64,000 bases of DNA from a bacterium BMS3Bbin14. Lineage in GTDB: Bacteria; Desulfobacterota; Desulfobulbia; Desulfobulbales; Desulfobulbaceae. The DNA is taken from assembly GCA_002897615.1 (NCBI GenBank), contig BDTX01000006.1, positions 62,001-126,000 on the forward strand. The letters run 5' to 3'. Of this stretch, positions 17,343 to 26,254 are shown one piece after another. How positions within the stretch are numbered: the first letter of the stretch is position 1; each line of letters starts with the position of its first letter. A program made the position numbers and the translations under genes. The notes below the pieces were generated by a model. The model was not told the DNA's origin, made no database searches, and saw only the letters and a list, made by a program, of their open reading frames with translations.

Positions 17343-18532
17343 CGGCCGCGGCCCTCCTTGATTCGGGTTGTCAGCAGGGGGACGATATCGAAAAGATCAC
17401 CGACCAGGCTGTATGTCGCGATGTCAAAAATCGGCGCGTTCTCGTCACGGTTGATGGCCACGATGGTCTCGGCCGACTGCATGCCGACGAGGTGCTGAAT
17501 CGCCCCGGATATACCGCAGGCGATGTACAGCTTCGGACACACCGTCTTGCCGGTCTGGCCCACCTGGTGCGGATAGGAGATCCAGCCGGAATCAACGGCG
17601 GCCCGGGACGCGGCAACCGCGCCGCCAAGTTCGGCGGCCAGCGCGCGGATCAGCTCAAAGCCCTTTTCATTTTCCAGGCCGCGACCGCCGGCAACAAGGA
17701 TCTCCACCTCCTGAATATTGACTTGGTCCTGTTCGCTCTGAACGCTGCCAAGGACCTCAACCTTGGAACTGAGCAGCCCGGCGGCGGGGACGACCCTGAC
17801 GACCTCTCCGTCCCGGCCGGGGTCCGGCTCCGCCGGAATCATGACCTTGGGCCGGACCGTGGCCATCTGCGGCCGGGAACGGGGACAGACGATGGTGGCC
17901 ATGACATTGCCGCCAAAGGCGGGCCGGGTCTGCAGCAGCATGCCATCCTCTTCCCGGATGGCGAGTCCCGTGCAGTCGGCGGTCAAGCCGGCCCCGAGGA
18001 CCGTGGCCACCTGCGGAATAACCGAGCGGCCGATGGCCGTGGCGCCGGCCAGAACGACCTCGGGCTTGTGCTCGCGGATGAGTTCAACCAGGATCCGGCC
18101 ATAGACATCCTCCCGGTAATCCTCGAGAAAAGGATCGTCCACCAGGAAGACCTTATCCGCGCCGGCGGCGATAAGGAGCCCGGCCTGGTCTTCGATCCCC
18201 GCGCCCAGGAAAACAGCACTGAGGGGGACACCCCGCTGATCGGCCAGCTGGCGGCCGATGCCGAGCAGCTCATAGGCAACAGGGGCCACCCGGCCGTGAC
18301 GGTACTCGGCAAAGACCCAGATCCCCGACCACTCTTCCAGGTCGGCCCGGGCCTTTTTTTCAGCCCCTTCAATGTGCAGGGCGTCAACCTCGCAGGTCTC
18401 GACGCAGCCGCCGCAAAGGTTACAGCCGTCACCCACGACAGCGCAGCCGTCAACGACGGCAATGGCGCCAAAGGGACAGTTTTCCTCACAGACGCCACAG
18501 CCGATACACTTCTCACAGTCTACAATCAACAT
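17339..18532 (-). CDS. etfA: Electron transfer flavoprotein alpha subunit with N-terminal ferredoxin domain
   Basis: EtfA binds FAD and passes electrons between an acyl-CoA dehydrogenase and other carriers. The first about 60 residues are a two-[4Fe-4S] ferredoxin module (CIGCGVCEENCP and CNLCGGCVETC), then the ETF-alpha nucleotide-binding and FAD-binding domains ending FDIVPLL. This fused form is known from CarE of the Acetobacterium caffeoyl-CoA reductase complex. The ATG at 18532 is preferred, with GGAG 8 nt upstream; a GTG three codons earlier overlaps that site. It is overlapped by fabG and separated from etfB by a MITE. Confidence 0.95.
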   Translation of the reverse strand: MLIVDCEKCIGCGVCEENCPFGAIAVVDGCAVVGDGCNLCGGCVETCEVDALHIEGAEKKARADLEEWSGIWVFAEYRHGRVAPVAYELLGIGRQLADQRGVPLSAVFLGAGIEDQAGLLIAAGADKVFLVDDPFLEDYREDVYGRILVELIREHKPEVVLAGATAIGRSVIPQVATVLGAGLTADCTGLAIREEDGMLLQTRPAFGGNVMATIVCPRSRPQMATVRPKVMIPAEPDPGRDGEVVRVVPAAGLLSSKVEVLGSVQSEQDQVNIQEVEILVAGGRGLENEKGFELIRALAAELGGAVAASRAAVDSGWISYPHQVGQTGKTVCPKLYIACGISGAIQHLVGMQSAETIVAINRDENAPIFDIATYSLVGDLFDIVPLLTTRIKEGRGR

Positions 18533-18653
18533 CACCTGCACTCCGTTTCAATTCAATACATGGCAGCTGTTTGCTCGTATCTGAAACAGTTACCGATATA
18601 TAGAGAAGGAAACATTACCTTATTTTCTACTTTTTTTGTTGGGTATTTTTATA

Positions 18654-18872
18654 CCTGAATCCGTGAGCGTTCGAGAATGGTGCAGATGCAAGGCTCCAAC
18701 GATGTTGATTATCATGGTGCGATATCAATGAGTTGTCAACGCAGCAGCTGCGCCGTTATCGGGCGCCCCGCAGTCCGGCGCGGTGAAAAATATAGAATGC
18801 ATTTATTTGTCAATAATGCAATAAATTCCACAGATTACATGGGACATTGCCTCAAGTCGTCACGGATTCAGG
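18654..18872 (-). mobile_element. CCTGAATCC MITE, copy H (219 bp class)
   Basis: Terminal repeats CCTGAATCCGTGA and TCACGGATTCAGG are perfect and flanked by TTATA duplications (18649-18653 and 18873-18877). The right duplication contains the etfB stop codon. The element separates etfB from etfA inside the operon. Its internal hairpin is the mismatched intermediate GGAC-TGCG-GGGC. Confidence 0.95.
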
Positions 18873-19652
18873 TTATAAGTAGGGCTGCAGCTGCTCGACA
18901 AGCTGGCTGACCTGCTCTTCAATCGTTCCTGAGAACATGGTCCGGTTACCGCGCGGCGGTGGAGAAAAAACATTGACGACCTGGGTCGGCGAGCCGGCAA
19001 GACCGATAAACTGCTTTTCGGCACCGATATCGGCAGCGGTCAGGGCTTCTATCTTGGCCTTTTTTGCCTTCATTTTGCCTTTCAGCGACGGGACCCGCGG
19101 CTCGTTAATGTCTTTGACCACGGTCAGCAGGGCCGGCAGGGGCAGCCGGAGAATATCATAGCCGTCATCCATCATGCGCTCCACCTGGATGGAATCGGCG
19201 GTAACCTCTCTTGTCTTCTGCACACAGGTCACATAGGGCAGGTCGAGACGGCAGGCAAGACCGGGGCCGACCTGCGCCGTATCCCCGTCAATGGCCTGCT
19301 TGCCGCAGAGAATAAGGTCAAAACCGCCCAGGGTTTCAACCGCCCGGGCCAGGGTATAGGACGTCGCCCAGGTATCGGCGCCGGCAAAGGCCCGGTCGGA
19401 GATCAGGACACCGTTGTCCGCGCCGCAGGCCAGGGCCTCCCGGAGCACCGTCTCCGCCTGGGGCGGCCCCATGGACAGGGCCGTCACCGTGCCGCCGTGT
19501 TCTTCCTTCAGGCTGACCGCCTCTTCCAGGGCATGCCGGTCGAAAGGGTTCATGATGGACTCGACGCCTTCACGGGCCAGGGTATTGGTTTCCGGATCAA
19601 GACGGATATCCTTGGTGTCCGGGACCTGTTTGATGCAAACGAGAATGTCCAT
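18873..19652 (-). CDS. etfB: Electron transfer flavoprotein beta subunit
   Basis: EtfB pairs with EtfA; in bifurcating ETFs it carries the NADH-oxidising FAD. The 259-residue protein starts MDILVCIKQVPDT and has SMGPPQAETVLREALACGAD and DRAFAGADTWATS segments, which resemble the bifurcating-type EtfB group (Acidaminococcus/Megasphaera style) by recollection. Its stop codon is inside the target duplication of MITE copy H. The gene order acd-etfB-etfA matches carCDE. Confidence 0.95.
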   Translation of the reverse strand: MDILVCIKQVPDTKDIRLDPETNTLAREGVESIMNPFDRHALEEAVSLKEEHGGTVTALSMGPPQAETVLREALACGADNGVLISDRAFAGADTWATSYTLARAVETLGGFDLILCGKQAIDGDTAQVGPGLACRLDLPYVTCVQKTREVTADSIQVERMMDDGYDILRLPLPALLTVVKDINEPRVPSLKGKMKAKKAKIEALTAADIGAEKQFIGLAGSPTQVVNVFSPPPRGNRTMFSGTIEEQVSQLVEQLQPYL

Positions 19653-19695
19653 GATTATCCACTCATCACTTTTTAAGGGAGGTCAGGCACACTTC

Positions 19696-20844
19696 CTAAG
19701 CGTATTCCTTGTTCAGCTCCTGGCCGATGACATTGCGCTGAATCTGATTGGTTCCCTCGTAGATCTGCAGGATCTTGGCATCGCGCATCATCTTTTCGAC
19801 CGGATACTCTTTCATGTAACCGTAGCCGCCGAGAACCTGCACCGCGTCGACGGTCACCTTCATGGCCATATCCGTGGCAAAAACCTTGCACATGGATGAT
19901 GCCTTGCTCATGTTCTTCGGGTTGCTGTCGATATGACGGGCCGCCGCGTAGACAATGGCCCGGGCCGCCTCGATCTGAATGGCCATGTCGGCCAGGATAT
20001 GCAGAACGGCCTGGAACGAGATAATGGGCCGGCTGAACTGCACCCTCTGCTTGGCATAGGGAACAGCCTCGTCAAGGGCGGCCTGCCCGAGTCCGACACC
20101 AAGGGCGGCAATACCCGGCCGTGAGACATCAAGGGTTTTCATGACTGTGATAAAGCCGGTCCCCCGGCGGCCGACCAGCCGGTTTTTCGGTATCCGGCAA
20201 TCCTTCATGATCAGTTCCCGGGTTGCCGACGAACGAATCCCCATTTTATTTTCCTTCTTGCCATAGGAAAAACCGGGGTCGCCGTCCTCAACCACGAAGA
20301 TGGATGCCCCGCGGGCTCCCTTGGAGGGGTCCGTGAGGGCGACGATTGAGTAGATCTTGGCCTCGCCGCCATTGGTGATCCACTGCTTGGTGCCGTTCAG
20401 CACCCACTCGTCACCGTCCAGAACCGCGGTAGTCTGGATTCCCGAGGCATCGCTGCCCGCGTTCGACTCGGTCAGGCCGAAGGCCGCCCATTTCGTGCCG
20501 GCGGCGATGTCGGGCAGATATCTTTCCTTCAACTCTTCACTGCCGGCGATGAGCACGGGAAATATGCCGAGGGTGCTGGCCGCAAAGCTGGTCGCCACGC
20601 CGACGCAGCCGCGCGCCAACTCTTCCAGTGCCAGCACGATCTCAAGGCAGCCGCCGCCCAGGCCGCCGAATTCCTCGGGCACAATGATGCTGAACAGATC
20701 GGCCTTGGCCATATCCTGGAGAATCGAGGTAGGGAACTCGTTTTTCTCGTCCAGTTCGGCCCGTTGGGGAATAATCTTCTCTTCCGTAATCCCGCGCGCC
20801 GTCTCTACGATCATCTGCTGTTCTTCAGTCAAAAAATAATCCAC
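19696..20844 (-). CDS. Acyl-CoA dehydrogenase family protein
   Basis: This flavoenzyme family interconverts acyl-CoA and 2-enoyl-CoA. The 382-residue protein has the TESNAGSD FAD/substrate loop, the GYMKEYPVEKMMRDAK helix, and the catalytic Glu in QIYEGTNQIQ. It starts at GTG with a perfect GAGGAGG 4 nt upstream. It lies between fabH and etfB, where fabD is usual. It may act as a 2-enoyl reductase feeding from, or in parallel to, fatty-acid synthesis; that is inference from position. Confidence 0.93.
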   Translation of the reverse strand: MDYFLTEEQQMIVETARGITEEKIIPQRAELDEKNEFPTSILQDMAKADLFSIIVPEEFGGLGGGCLEIVLALEELARGCVGVATSFAASTLGIFPVLIAGSEELKERYLPDIAAGTKWAAFGLTESNAGSDASGIQTTAVLDGDEWVLNGTKQWITNGGEAKIYSIVALTDPSKGARGASIFVVEDGDPGFSYGKKENKMGIRSSATRELIMKDCRIPKNRLVGRRGTGFITVMKTLDVSRPGIAALGVGLGQAALDEAVPYAKQRVQFSRPIISFQAVLHILADMAIQIEAARAIVYAAARHIDSNPKNMSKASSMCKVFATDMAMKVTVDAVQVLGGYGYMKEYPVEKMMRDAKILQIYEGTNQIQRNVIGQELNKEYA

Positions 20845-20856
20845 ATTTCCTCCTCG

Positions 20857-21834
20857 TTACCAACGCATAAGCAGGGAGCCCCAGGTAAATCCCCCGCCAA
20901 AAGCACAGAACAAAACCAAATCATCCCGCTGGATCAGGCCCTGGCGATTTGCCTCATCCAGGGCAATGGGAATGCTGGCAGCAGATGTATTACCATATTT
21001 ATTCACGTTAATGTAGACCTTTTCCTCAGGGACGCCCAGGCGTTCCATGAGTTTGTATATAATGCGGATATTGGCCTGATGGGGAATCATCAGGCCGATA
21101 TCCTTGGCGGTCATGCCGTTGCGCTGCAAAAGAGCCGTGACCGACTCTTCCATGGCCCGCACGGCGAACTTGAAGACATCGCGGCCGGTCATCCTGATGT
21201 AACCATGATCATCGCCCGGCTGAACCAGGTCCGGGTTCAAGCTTCTGGGGCTGTGCATATAGAGCAGTTCCCAGAGGTTGCCGTCCGTAAAGAGCCGGGA
21301 ATCAATGATACCGCCAGCGTGCTCGCGGCCCGACAGCACGCACGCTCCCGCACCGTCGCCGAAGAGAATACAGGTATTGCGGTCCTGCCAGTTGACCCGG
21401 GCCGACAGCGTCTCGGAGCCGATGACCAGGATATTCATGTCCGGCTTGTTCAAAACATACTTATCGGCCATGTCCAGGGCAAAGAGGTAGCCGGAGCAGG
21501 CCGCATTCAGGTCAAAGGCAAAGGCGCGCTGGGCACCGATCTCCGCCTGGACAAAACAGGCACAGGACGGCATCGTCATGTGCGGGGTCATGGTGGCGAC
21601 CACGATGAGATCGATCTCGCCGGCCTCAAGCCCGGCCATTTCCAGAGCCCTGCGGGCCGCGCCGGCGGCCAGGCGGTAATTTTCCTCTCCCTTGCCGGCT
21701 ATATGCCTGGTCCGGATACCGGTGCGGCTGGTGATCCACTCATCAGAGGTATCAACCATCCGCTCCAGATCGGCATTGGTGAGTTCCCGGCGGGGGAGAA
21801 AGGAGCCGGTGCCAAGAACAACAGAGCGCTTCAT
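20857..21834 (-). CDS. fabH: Beta-ketoacyl-ACP synthase III
   Basis: FabH starts fatty-acid synthesis by condensing acetyl-CoA with malonyl-ACP. The 325-residue protein has the catalytic triad motifs NAACSGY (Cys), IPHQAN (His) and NKYGNTSAAS (Asn). It follows plsX by 21 bp. Confidence 0.97.
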   Translation of the reverse strand: MKRSVVLGTGSFLPRRELTNADLERMVDTSDEWITSRTGIRTRHIAGKGEENYRLAAGAARRALEMAGLEAGEIDLIVVATMTPHMTMPSCACFVQAEIGAQRAFAFDLNAACSGYLFALDMADKYVLNKPDMNILVIGSETLSARVNWQDRNTCILFGDGAGACVLSGREHAGGIIDSRLFTDGNLWELLYMHSPRSLNPDLVQPGDDHGYIRMTGRDVFKFAVRAMEESVTALLQRNGMTAKDIGLMIPHQANIRIIYKLMERLGVPEEKVYINVNKYGNTSAASIPIALDEANRQGLIQRDDLVLFCAFGGGFTWGSLLMRW

Positions 21835-21855
21835 CGTCTGCTTCCGGTACCGGGC

Positions 21856-22866
21856 TTAGCTTGAATATTCTTCAAGAGAGACAAGGATGCTTTCATTCAA
21901 TCGGCTTCGATACATGTTCGCCGCCACCTCTATAGCATTTTTGATGGCGGTGGCATTTGATTTGCCGTGACTGATGATTCCGGTCCCGTTGATACCCAGG
22001 AGGGGGGCGCCGCCATACTCGGAGTAATCGACTCTTTTGCGAAAACTCTCAAAGGCCCGGCGAATCAGCATATAACCGATTCTCGCCCTGAGCGTCTTCA
22101 TGATCTCAGTTTTCAACATCTGCATGGCCGCCTCGGCCAGGCCTTCGCTGACCTTGAGGGAAATGTTGCCGACAAAACCGTCACAGACAATGACATCCAC
22201 ATCACCCTGGTAGATGTCCCGGCCTTCGACATTACCGATAAAGTTCAAGGAACTGGCGGCCAGCAACTCATGCGTTTCCTTGACCAGGGCATTCCCCTTG
22301 CCGGCCTCCTCGCCGATACTGAGCAAACCGATACGGGGGTGTTTGATGTCTAAAAGTTTACGGGAACAGGACGACGCCATGATGGCGAACTGAAACAGAT
22401 GGAGGGGACGGCAGTCAACATTGGCGCCCACATCCATAATAATAACCGGTCTTTTCAACGTGGGAAAGAGACTGGCAATACCCGGCCGGGATACGCCTTT
22501 GAGGCGGCCGAGTTTTCTGACGGCCGAGGCCAGGGTCGCCCCGGAATTGCCGGCCGAGACGACGGCATCGACCCGGCCGTTGCGGGCCAGATCAAAGCCC
22601 ACCATGATGCTGGACTGCTTTTTCCGGCGGACCGCCTCAACCGGCGACTCGTTCATGGCGATGGTTTCCGGCGCATGCTCGATATGCAGGCGGGCGGCCA
22701 GCTTACCGGCAACTCCCGAATCCGCTACCTGCTTTTCAAGAAGCTCACGGGGACCGAGCAGAATGACTTCAAAGTCACGATGTTCTCGTATCGCGGAGAT
22801 TGCGCCGCTGATGGCCAGCTCGGAGCCACGGTCTCCGCCCATGACATCCAGGGCTATGCGCACCAT
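21856..22866 (-). CDS. plsX: Phosphate acyltransferase PlsX
   Basis: PlsX makes acyl-phosphate from acyl-ACP for phospholipid synthesis. The 336-residue protein starts MVRIALDVMGGDRG and has the SAGNSGA motif and the C-terminal YGGAPLLGINGTGIISHG signature. It is 6 bp downstream of rpmF, as in many bacteria. Confidence 0.97.
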   Translation of the reverse strand: MVRIALDVMGGDRGSELAISGAISAIREHRDFEVILLGPRELLEKQVADSGVAGKLAARLHIEHAPETIAMNESPVEAVRRKKQSSIMVGFDLARNGRVDAVVSAGNSGATLASAVRKLGRLKGVSRPGIASLFPTLKRPVIIMDVGANVDCRPLHLFQFAIMASSCSRKLLDIKHPRIGLLSIGEEAGKGNALVKETHELLAASSLNFIGNVEGRDIYQGDVDVIVCDGFVGNISLKVSEGLAEAAMQMLKTEIMKTLRARIGYMLIRRAFESFRKRVDYSEYGGAPLLGINGTGIISHGKSNATAIKNAIEVAANMYRSRLNESILVSLEEYSS

Positions 22867-22872
22867 TTGATT

Positions 22873-23061
22873 CTAACTGATCTCCTCTTCGAGGTGGATC
22901 ACGGTCCGGTTCTTATACATCCCGCAACCGCCGCAAAGGTGATGTGGCATCTTCGGTTCGCCGCATTCAGGGCACTTGGCAACCTGGGGCGGCGTCAGAA
23001 AATCATGGGCTCGCCGTTTCCTGGTCCGGGAATAGGAATGCCTTCTTTTAGGTAAAGCCAT
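22873..23061 (-). CDS. rpmF: 50S ribosomal protein L32
   Basis: The 62-residue basic protein starts MALPKRRHSYSRTRKRRAH and has a zinc ribbon (CPECGEPKMPHHLCGGCG), the Cys-plus form of L32. The rpmF-plsX-fabH order is widely conserved. Confidence 0.97.
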   Translation of the reverse strand: MALPKRRHSYSRTRKRRAHDFLTPPQVAKCPECGEPKMPHHLCGGCGMYKNRTVIHLEEEIS

Positions 23062-23175
23062 GAGAGTTCCTCCAGCAGTTATCTGAAATCTATTTCAGAA
23101 TCACTTGGTTAAATAATATTCATCTGCGCCCGCTAACGGATCAATCATGCCGAACAACGGGACCCAGGCAACGAA

Positions 23176-23700
23176 TCAGCTTTTTTTCAGTTTTTTCAGC
23201 ACGGCAAATGGAGATCTGTCGTCCTGATCAAGGCAATTACACGTTTTAACATTTAAATCGGTGCCACACCGGGGGCAGAGTCCGCGACAGTCCTGCCGGC
23301 ACAGATGTTTCAGCGGCAGGCTCAAAAAAATCTGCTGCCTGAGAATATCGCCAAGATCAACCGCCGGCTCTGCCAGCATAATGACATCCAGGGTCTCCGG
23401 CCCGGCAGCGGCGTCGCCGGTTTCCTGCAGGGGCAGGAGAGACTCTTCGACATACTCGAGGATGAGCCGCATCCTCACGTCAACCGGCAAATCGTAGGCC
23501 GTTAAACAGCGGTCGCAGACGAACCTGACGCCGGTCTGCAGACGGCCCTCCAGGGTAACCGTGGAGTCGTTCTCGCGCACCAGTTGCAAACAGGCACGGA
23601 TGGGAGCACAGCGGCGGATTGCCTTGTCCGGAAACCATGAGTTTTCGGTAATCTCGTAATGGTTGCCGGTCTCGGATATTTCTGCAAACTGGACCTTCAA
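23176..23700 (-). CDS. yceD: YceD/DUF177 family protein
   Basis: YceD (DUF177) is a conserved protein usually encoded just before rpmF; it is linked to 23S rRNA accumulation in bacteria and plants. The 174-residue protein has the central CDRCL motif and a C-terminal cysteine cluster (HLCRQDCRGLCPRCGTDL). It is the first gene of the long operon. Confidence 0.9.
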   Translation of the reverse strand: MKVQFAEISETGNHYEITENSWFPDKAIRRCAPIRACLQLVRENDSTVTLEGRLQTGVRFVCDRCLTAYDLPVDVRMRLILEYVEESLLPLQETGDAAAGPETLDVIMLAEPAVDLGDILRQQIFLSLPLKHLCRQDCRGLCPRCGTDLNVKTCNCLDQDDRSPFAVLKKLKKS

Positions 23701-23841
23701 TGGATTCGCCGCTCGTTACCCATGCGCCAAAAACAGCACCGCAAAATATCAAAAAAAGATTTATCTTACACGAAAATCAACCTTGAAGCTATGACAAAAT
23801 ATCAAAAGCCGGGGGGGGAAATCGATAAGCCCTGAAAAATT

Positions 23842-23876
23842 ACCTTTCCGAACTCGAACCGGGAAGGTTTTTTATT
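23842..23876 (-). terminator. Bidirectional terminator between the mla and yceD operons
   Basis: ACCTTTCC (23842-23849) pairs with GGGAAGGT (23861-23868) through eight pairs including one wobble. A T-run follows on the plus strand and an AATTTTT run on the minus strand. It probably ends the mla operon, with MITE copy I inserted between the mlaC stop and this terminator. Confidence 0.7.
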
Positions 23877-23884
23877 GAATTTCA

Positions 23885-24127
23885 CCTTAATCCGTGAGCG
23901 TTCGAGAACGGTGCAGATGCAGATAGCGAGCCTGCGAGACCTTCGAGGCGGCAACGATGTTGATTATTCTGGTGTGATATCAACGAGTTGCCAACGCAGC
24001 AGCTGCGCCGTTATCGGGCGCCCCGCAGGGCGGCGCGGTGAAGACCAGGAAATGCGATTATTCGTCAATAATACAATAAATTCTATATATTGCATGAAAT
24101 ATCACCTCAAGCCGTCACGGATTCGGG
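23885..24127 (-). mobile_element. CCTGAATCC MITE, copy I (243 bp class)
   Basis: Ends are CCTTAATCCGTGA and TCACGGATTCGGG with perfect TTTCA duplications (23880-23884 and 24128-24132). It carries the extra about 24-bp segment GATAGCGAGCCTGCGAGACC shared with copies J and K. The internal hairpin is GCCC-TGCG-GGGC. Confidence 0.94.
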
Positions 24128-24155
24128 TTTCATCCATCCGCCCGGTCATGATTCC

Positions 24156-24851
24156 CTACCGGACAGACCGGCGCTGCGGAACCGCCTTGCGGGGCAGGTC
24201 GATCGGGCACGTCTTGCTCAAGTCATGTTCCAGGGTCTCAATTTTATTCTCAAGCAGCTTGATGAGCTCGGAGTACCCGCCCTGCCGGACGATCTCACGG
24301 AACTGTTCCATATAATTCCGCACCAGGCTGACCCCTTCGACGATGATATCATAAACCATCCATTGGTTCCCGTTTTCCAGGATCATAATATATGATACGG
24401 GGATAGCGACATTTTTTTCCTTGAGGACGGTCTGGACCTCGGCCCGGTTCCCCCTGATGCGCTGTCTCTTGAATTCAACGGTCTGTTTGGAATAATCTTC
24501 AATCTTGCCGATATAGGCATGCTCCAGCAGCTTGGTGAACAGGGTGACAAAATGCTCTTTCTGCTGGGGCGAAAGTTTACGCCACTCCCGGCCCAGGACG
24601 CGTTTGGACATCTCCTTGAAATCGAAGCGTTCATGGGCGGCCGCCATAACCCTCTGCCGTCTCTTCCGGCAGTTGGCTTTACCCGCCAGGCTTTTATCCG
24701 TCAGGATTCCGACGATCTCGTTCACAAACGGCCGCAGCTGCTCCATGGGGTCGGGCCGGGTTTGCGTAGCCGCGCCGGCGACACCGGCGCTGCTCAAGCC
24801 AAGATACAGCAGGGAAAGAAAAATTACGGCGATGAAACGGGTCCGGTACAT
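24156..24851 (-). CDS. mlaC: Periplasmic phospholipid-binding protein MlaC
   Basis: MlaC ferries phospholipids between outer-membrane MlaA and the inner-membrane MlaFED complex. The 231-residue protein has a signal peptide (FLSLLYLGLSSAGVAGAA) and the MlaC fold with conserved RFDFKEMSKRVLG and WMVYDIIVEGVSLVRNY stretches. It is the last gene of the mla operon. Confidence 0.92.
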   Translation of the reverse strand: MYRTRFIAVIFLSLLYLGLSSAGVAGAATQTRPDPMEQLRPFVNEIVGILTDKSLAGKANCRKRRQRVMAAAHERFDFKEMSKRVLGREWRKLSPQQKEHFVTLFTKLLEHAYIGKIEDYSKQTVEFKRQRIRGNRAEVQTVLKEKNVAIPVSYIMILENGNQWMVYDIIVEGVSLVRNYMEQFREIVRQGGYSELIKLLENKIETLEHDLSKTCPIDLPRKAVPQRRSVR

Positions 24852-24895
24852 ACTTATATCCTCTATACTTAAGGTTTGCTCAAGTCAGACAGGCA

Positions 24896-25675
24896 CTATT
24901 CCCACATGGTTCCCGGAGAGGTGAAATGCTTTCGTCGATACTGGAAATAGGCGTCGCGTAAAGCCACGTAGGGGTCGAAACTCAACTTCTTCAATTCCTC
25001 ATACTCACCAAGATGCAGGGAAAGCCTGTTGGTTTCCTTGCCGAGATATACGCCCGCCATAACCCCGAGATCATTGGTCCAGGGATAATAATAAGGCGTC
25101 ATGCCGAAGCCGTCGACAACAACCCCGGCAAAGTCGCGCAGAGTCGATGAGCCGTACAGGGGCACGACCAGGTAACAACCGTCACCCACTCCCCAGGTGG
25201 CCAGGGTTTGCCCAAGGGTTGCTTCCACCGGCGGAAAGTTGAACTCCCGGGCCGCGACATCGGCAAAGCCGTATATCCCGCAGGTCGAATTAATCAAAAA
25301 ACGGACCAGCACCGTTCCCGAGTCGGTAAATCGGCCCTGCAGCAGGGTGTTGATGAAACGAACCGGTTCCAGCAGATTCCTAAAGAAAGTGGAGAAACAG
25401 CTGCGGATATCAGAGGGCAGGACATGGCTGTAACCTCGGGCGACCGGCTCCATGACCCAGGTGTACATCCGGTCGTTGAAGGTAAAAACAACCCGGTTTA
25501 ACGACTCCAGGGGATCCGCTGTCTCAACGGAGCCGGGTTGATCCGTATAGAACTCATCGCTGAGAAAATCGGTTCCTCCCTGCCCGGCGATGACGGGAGG
25601 TACCGAGCCCAGCAGGATAACCGCCATGATGAGGAAAATCATGGCATGGGAAAAAAAACGACTGGATATAATCAT
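24896..25675 (-). CDS. mlaA: Outer-membrane lipid asymmetry protein MlaA
   Basis: MlaA (VacJ) removes misplaced phospholipids from the outer leaflet. The protein (about 259 residues) has an N-terminal hydrophobic signal and the family core DPLESLNRVVFTFND, FRNLLEPVRFINTLLQGR and DVVAREFNFP-like segment. No lipobox Cys follows the signal, unlike E. coli MlaA. The start at 25675 (MIISSRFF) was chosen because AAGG precedes it; an open frame extends upstream to 25789 but lacks signals. Confidence 0.92.
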   Translation of the reverse strand: MIISSRFFSHAMIFLIMAVILLGSVPPVIAGQGGTDFLSDEFYTDQPGSVETADPLESLNRVVFTFNDRMYTWVMEPVARGYSHVLPSDIRSCFSTFFRNLLEPVRFINTLLQGRFTDSGTVLVRFLINSTCGIYGFADVAAREFNFPPVEATLGQTLATWGVGDGCYLVVPLYGSSTLRDFAGVVVDGFGMTPYYYPWTNDLGVMAGVYLGKETNRLSLHLGEYEELKKLSFDPYVALRDAYFQYRRKHFTSPGTMWE

Positions 25676-25795
25676 GGAAAATGCCTTGTTATTACGTAAT
25701 AATTCAACAGCCCCCATCCGCACACGCCCGGAGTATACGGCATAGATGGACCGGAGACCACCCGTCCTGACCATGCGCATCAGAGGCACTGTTAC

Positions 25796-26245
25796 TTATT
25801 TCACCTGCCCGAACGCAAACTTGGAGATCAGGGATTCCAGGTCAATGGATGACTCGGTATCAGTGATGGTTCCCCCTTCCTTGAACATCTTCTCATCGCC
25901 GCCGGTGGAGATCTGGATGAACTTGTCACCCATGATGCCCTGAGTCTTGACCGAGGCTATGGAATCCAAAGGGATCTCGATGCCGCGCTTAATCTGCATG
26001 GTGACGATGGCCGTGTCATCCTTGCTGAGTCTCACCCCCCGGATCGAGCCGACCTTGACCCCGGCGATCTGGACATTGCCGCCGGTCTTCAGGCCGGAGA
26101 TGTTGTCGAACTCGGCATTCAGGGTATAGGTCCGGCCGTTCGTCAGCCAGGGCACCTCGCCCAGCTGCAGGGCGAGCCAGCCAAAGGCGAGAAAGCCGAT
26201 GATAAGAAATATACCGACAAATATTTCAACACGCGAATTGTCCAT
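25796..26245 (-). CDS. mlaD: MCE-domain lipid transporter subunit MlaD
   Basis: MlaD forms the hexameric periplasmic MCE ring of the MlaFED importer/exporter. The 149-residue protein has one N-terminal membrane helix (IFVGIFLIIGFLAFGWLAL) and one MCE domain with GLKTGGNVQIAGVKVGSI. AGGG lies upstream of the ATG. It is encoded between mlaF and mlaA. Confidence 0.95.
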   Translation of the reverse strand: MDNSRVEIFVGIFLIIGFLAFGWLALQLGEVPWLTNGRTYTLNAEFDNISGLKTGGNVQIAGVKVGSIRGVRLSKDDTAIVTMQIKRGIEIPLDSIASVKTQGIMGDKFIQISTGGDEKMFKEGGTITDTESSIDLESLISKFAFGQVK

Positions 26246-26254
26246 AATTCAGCC

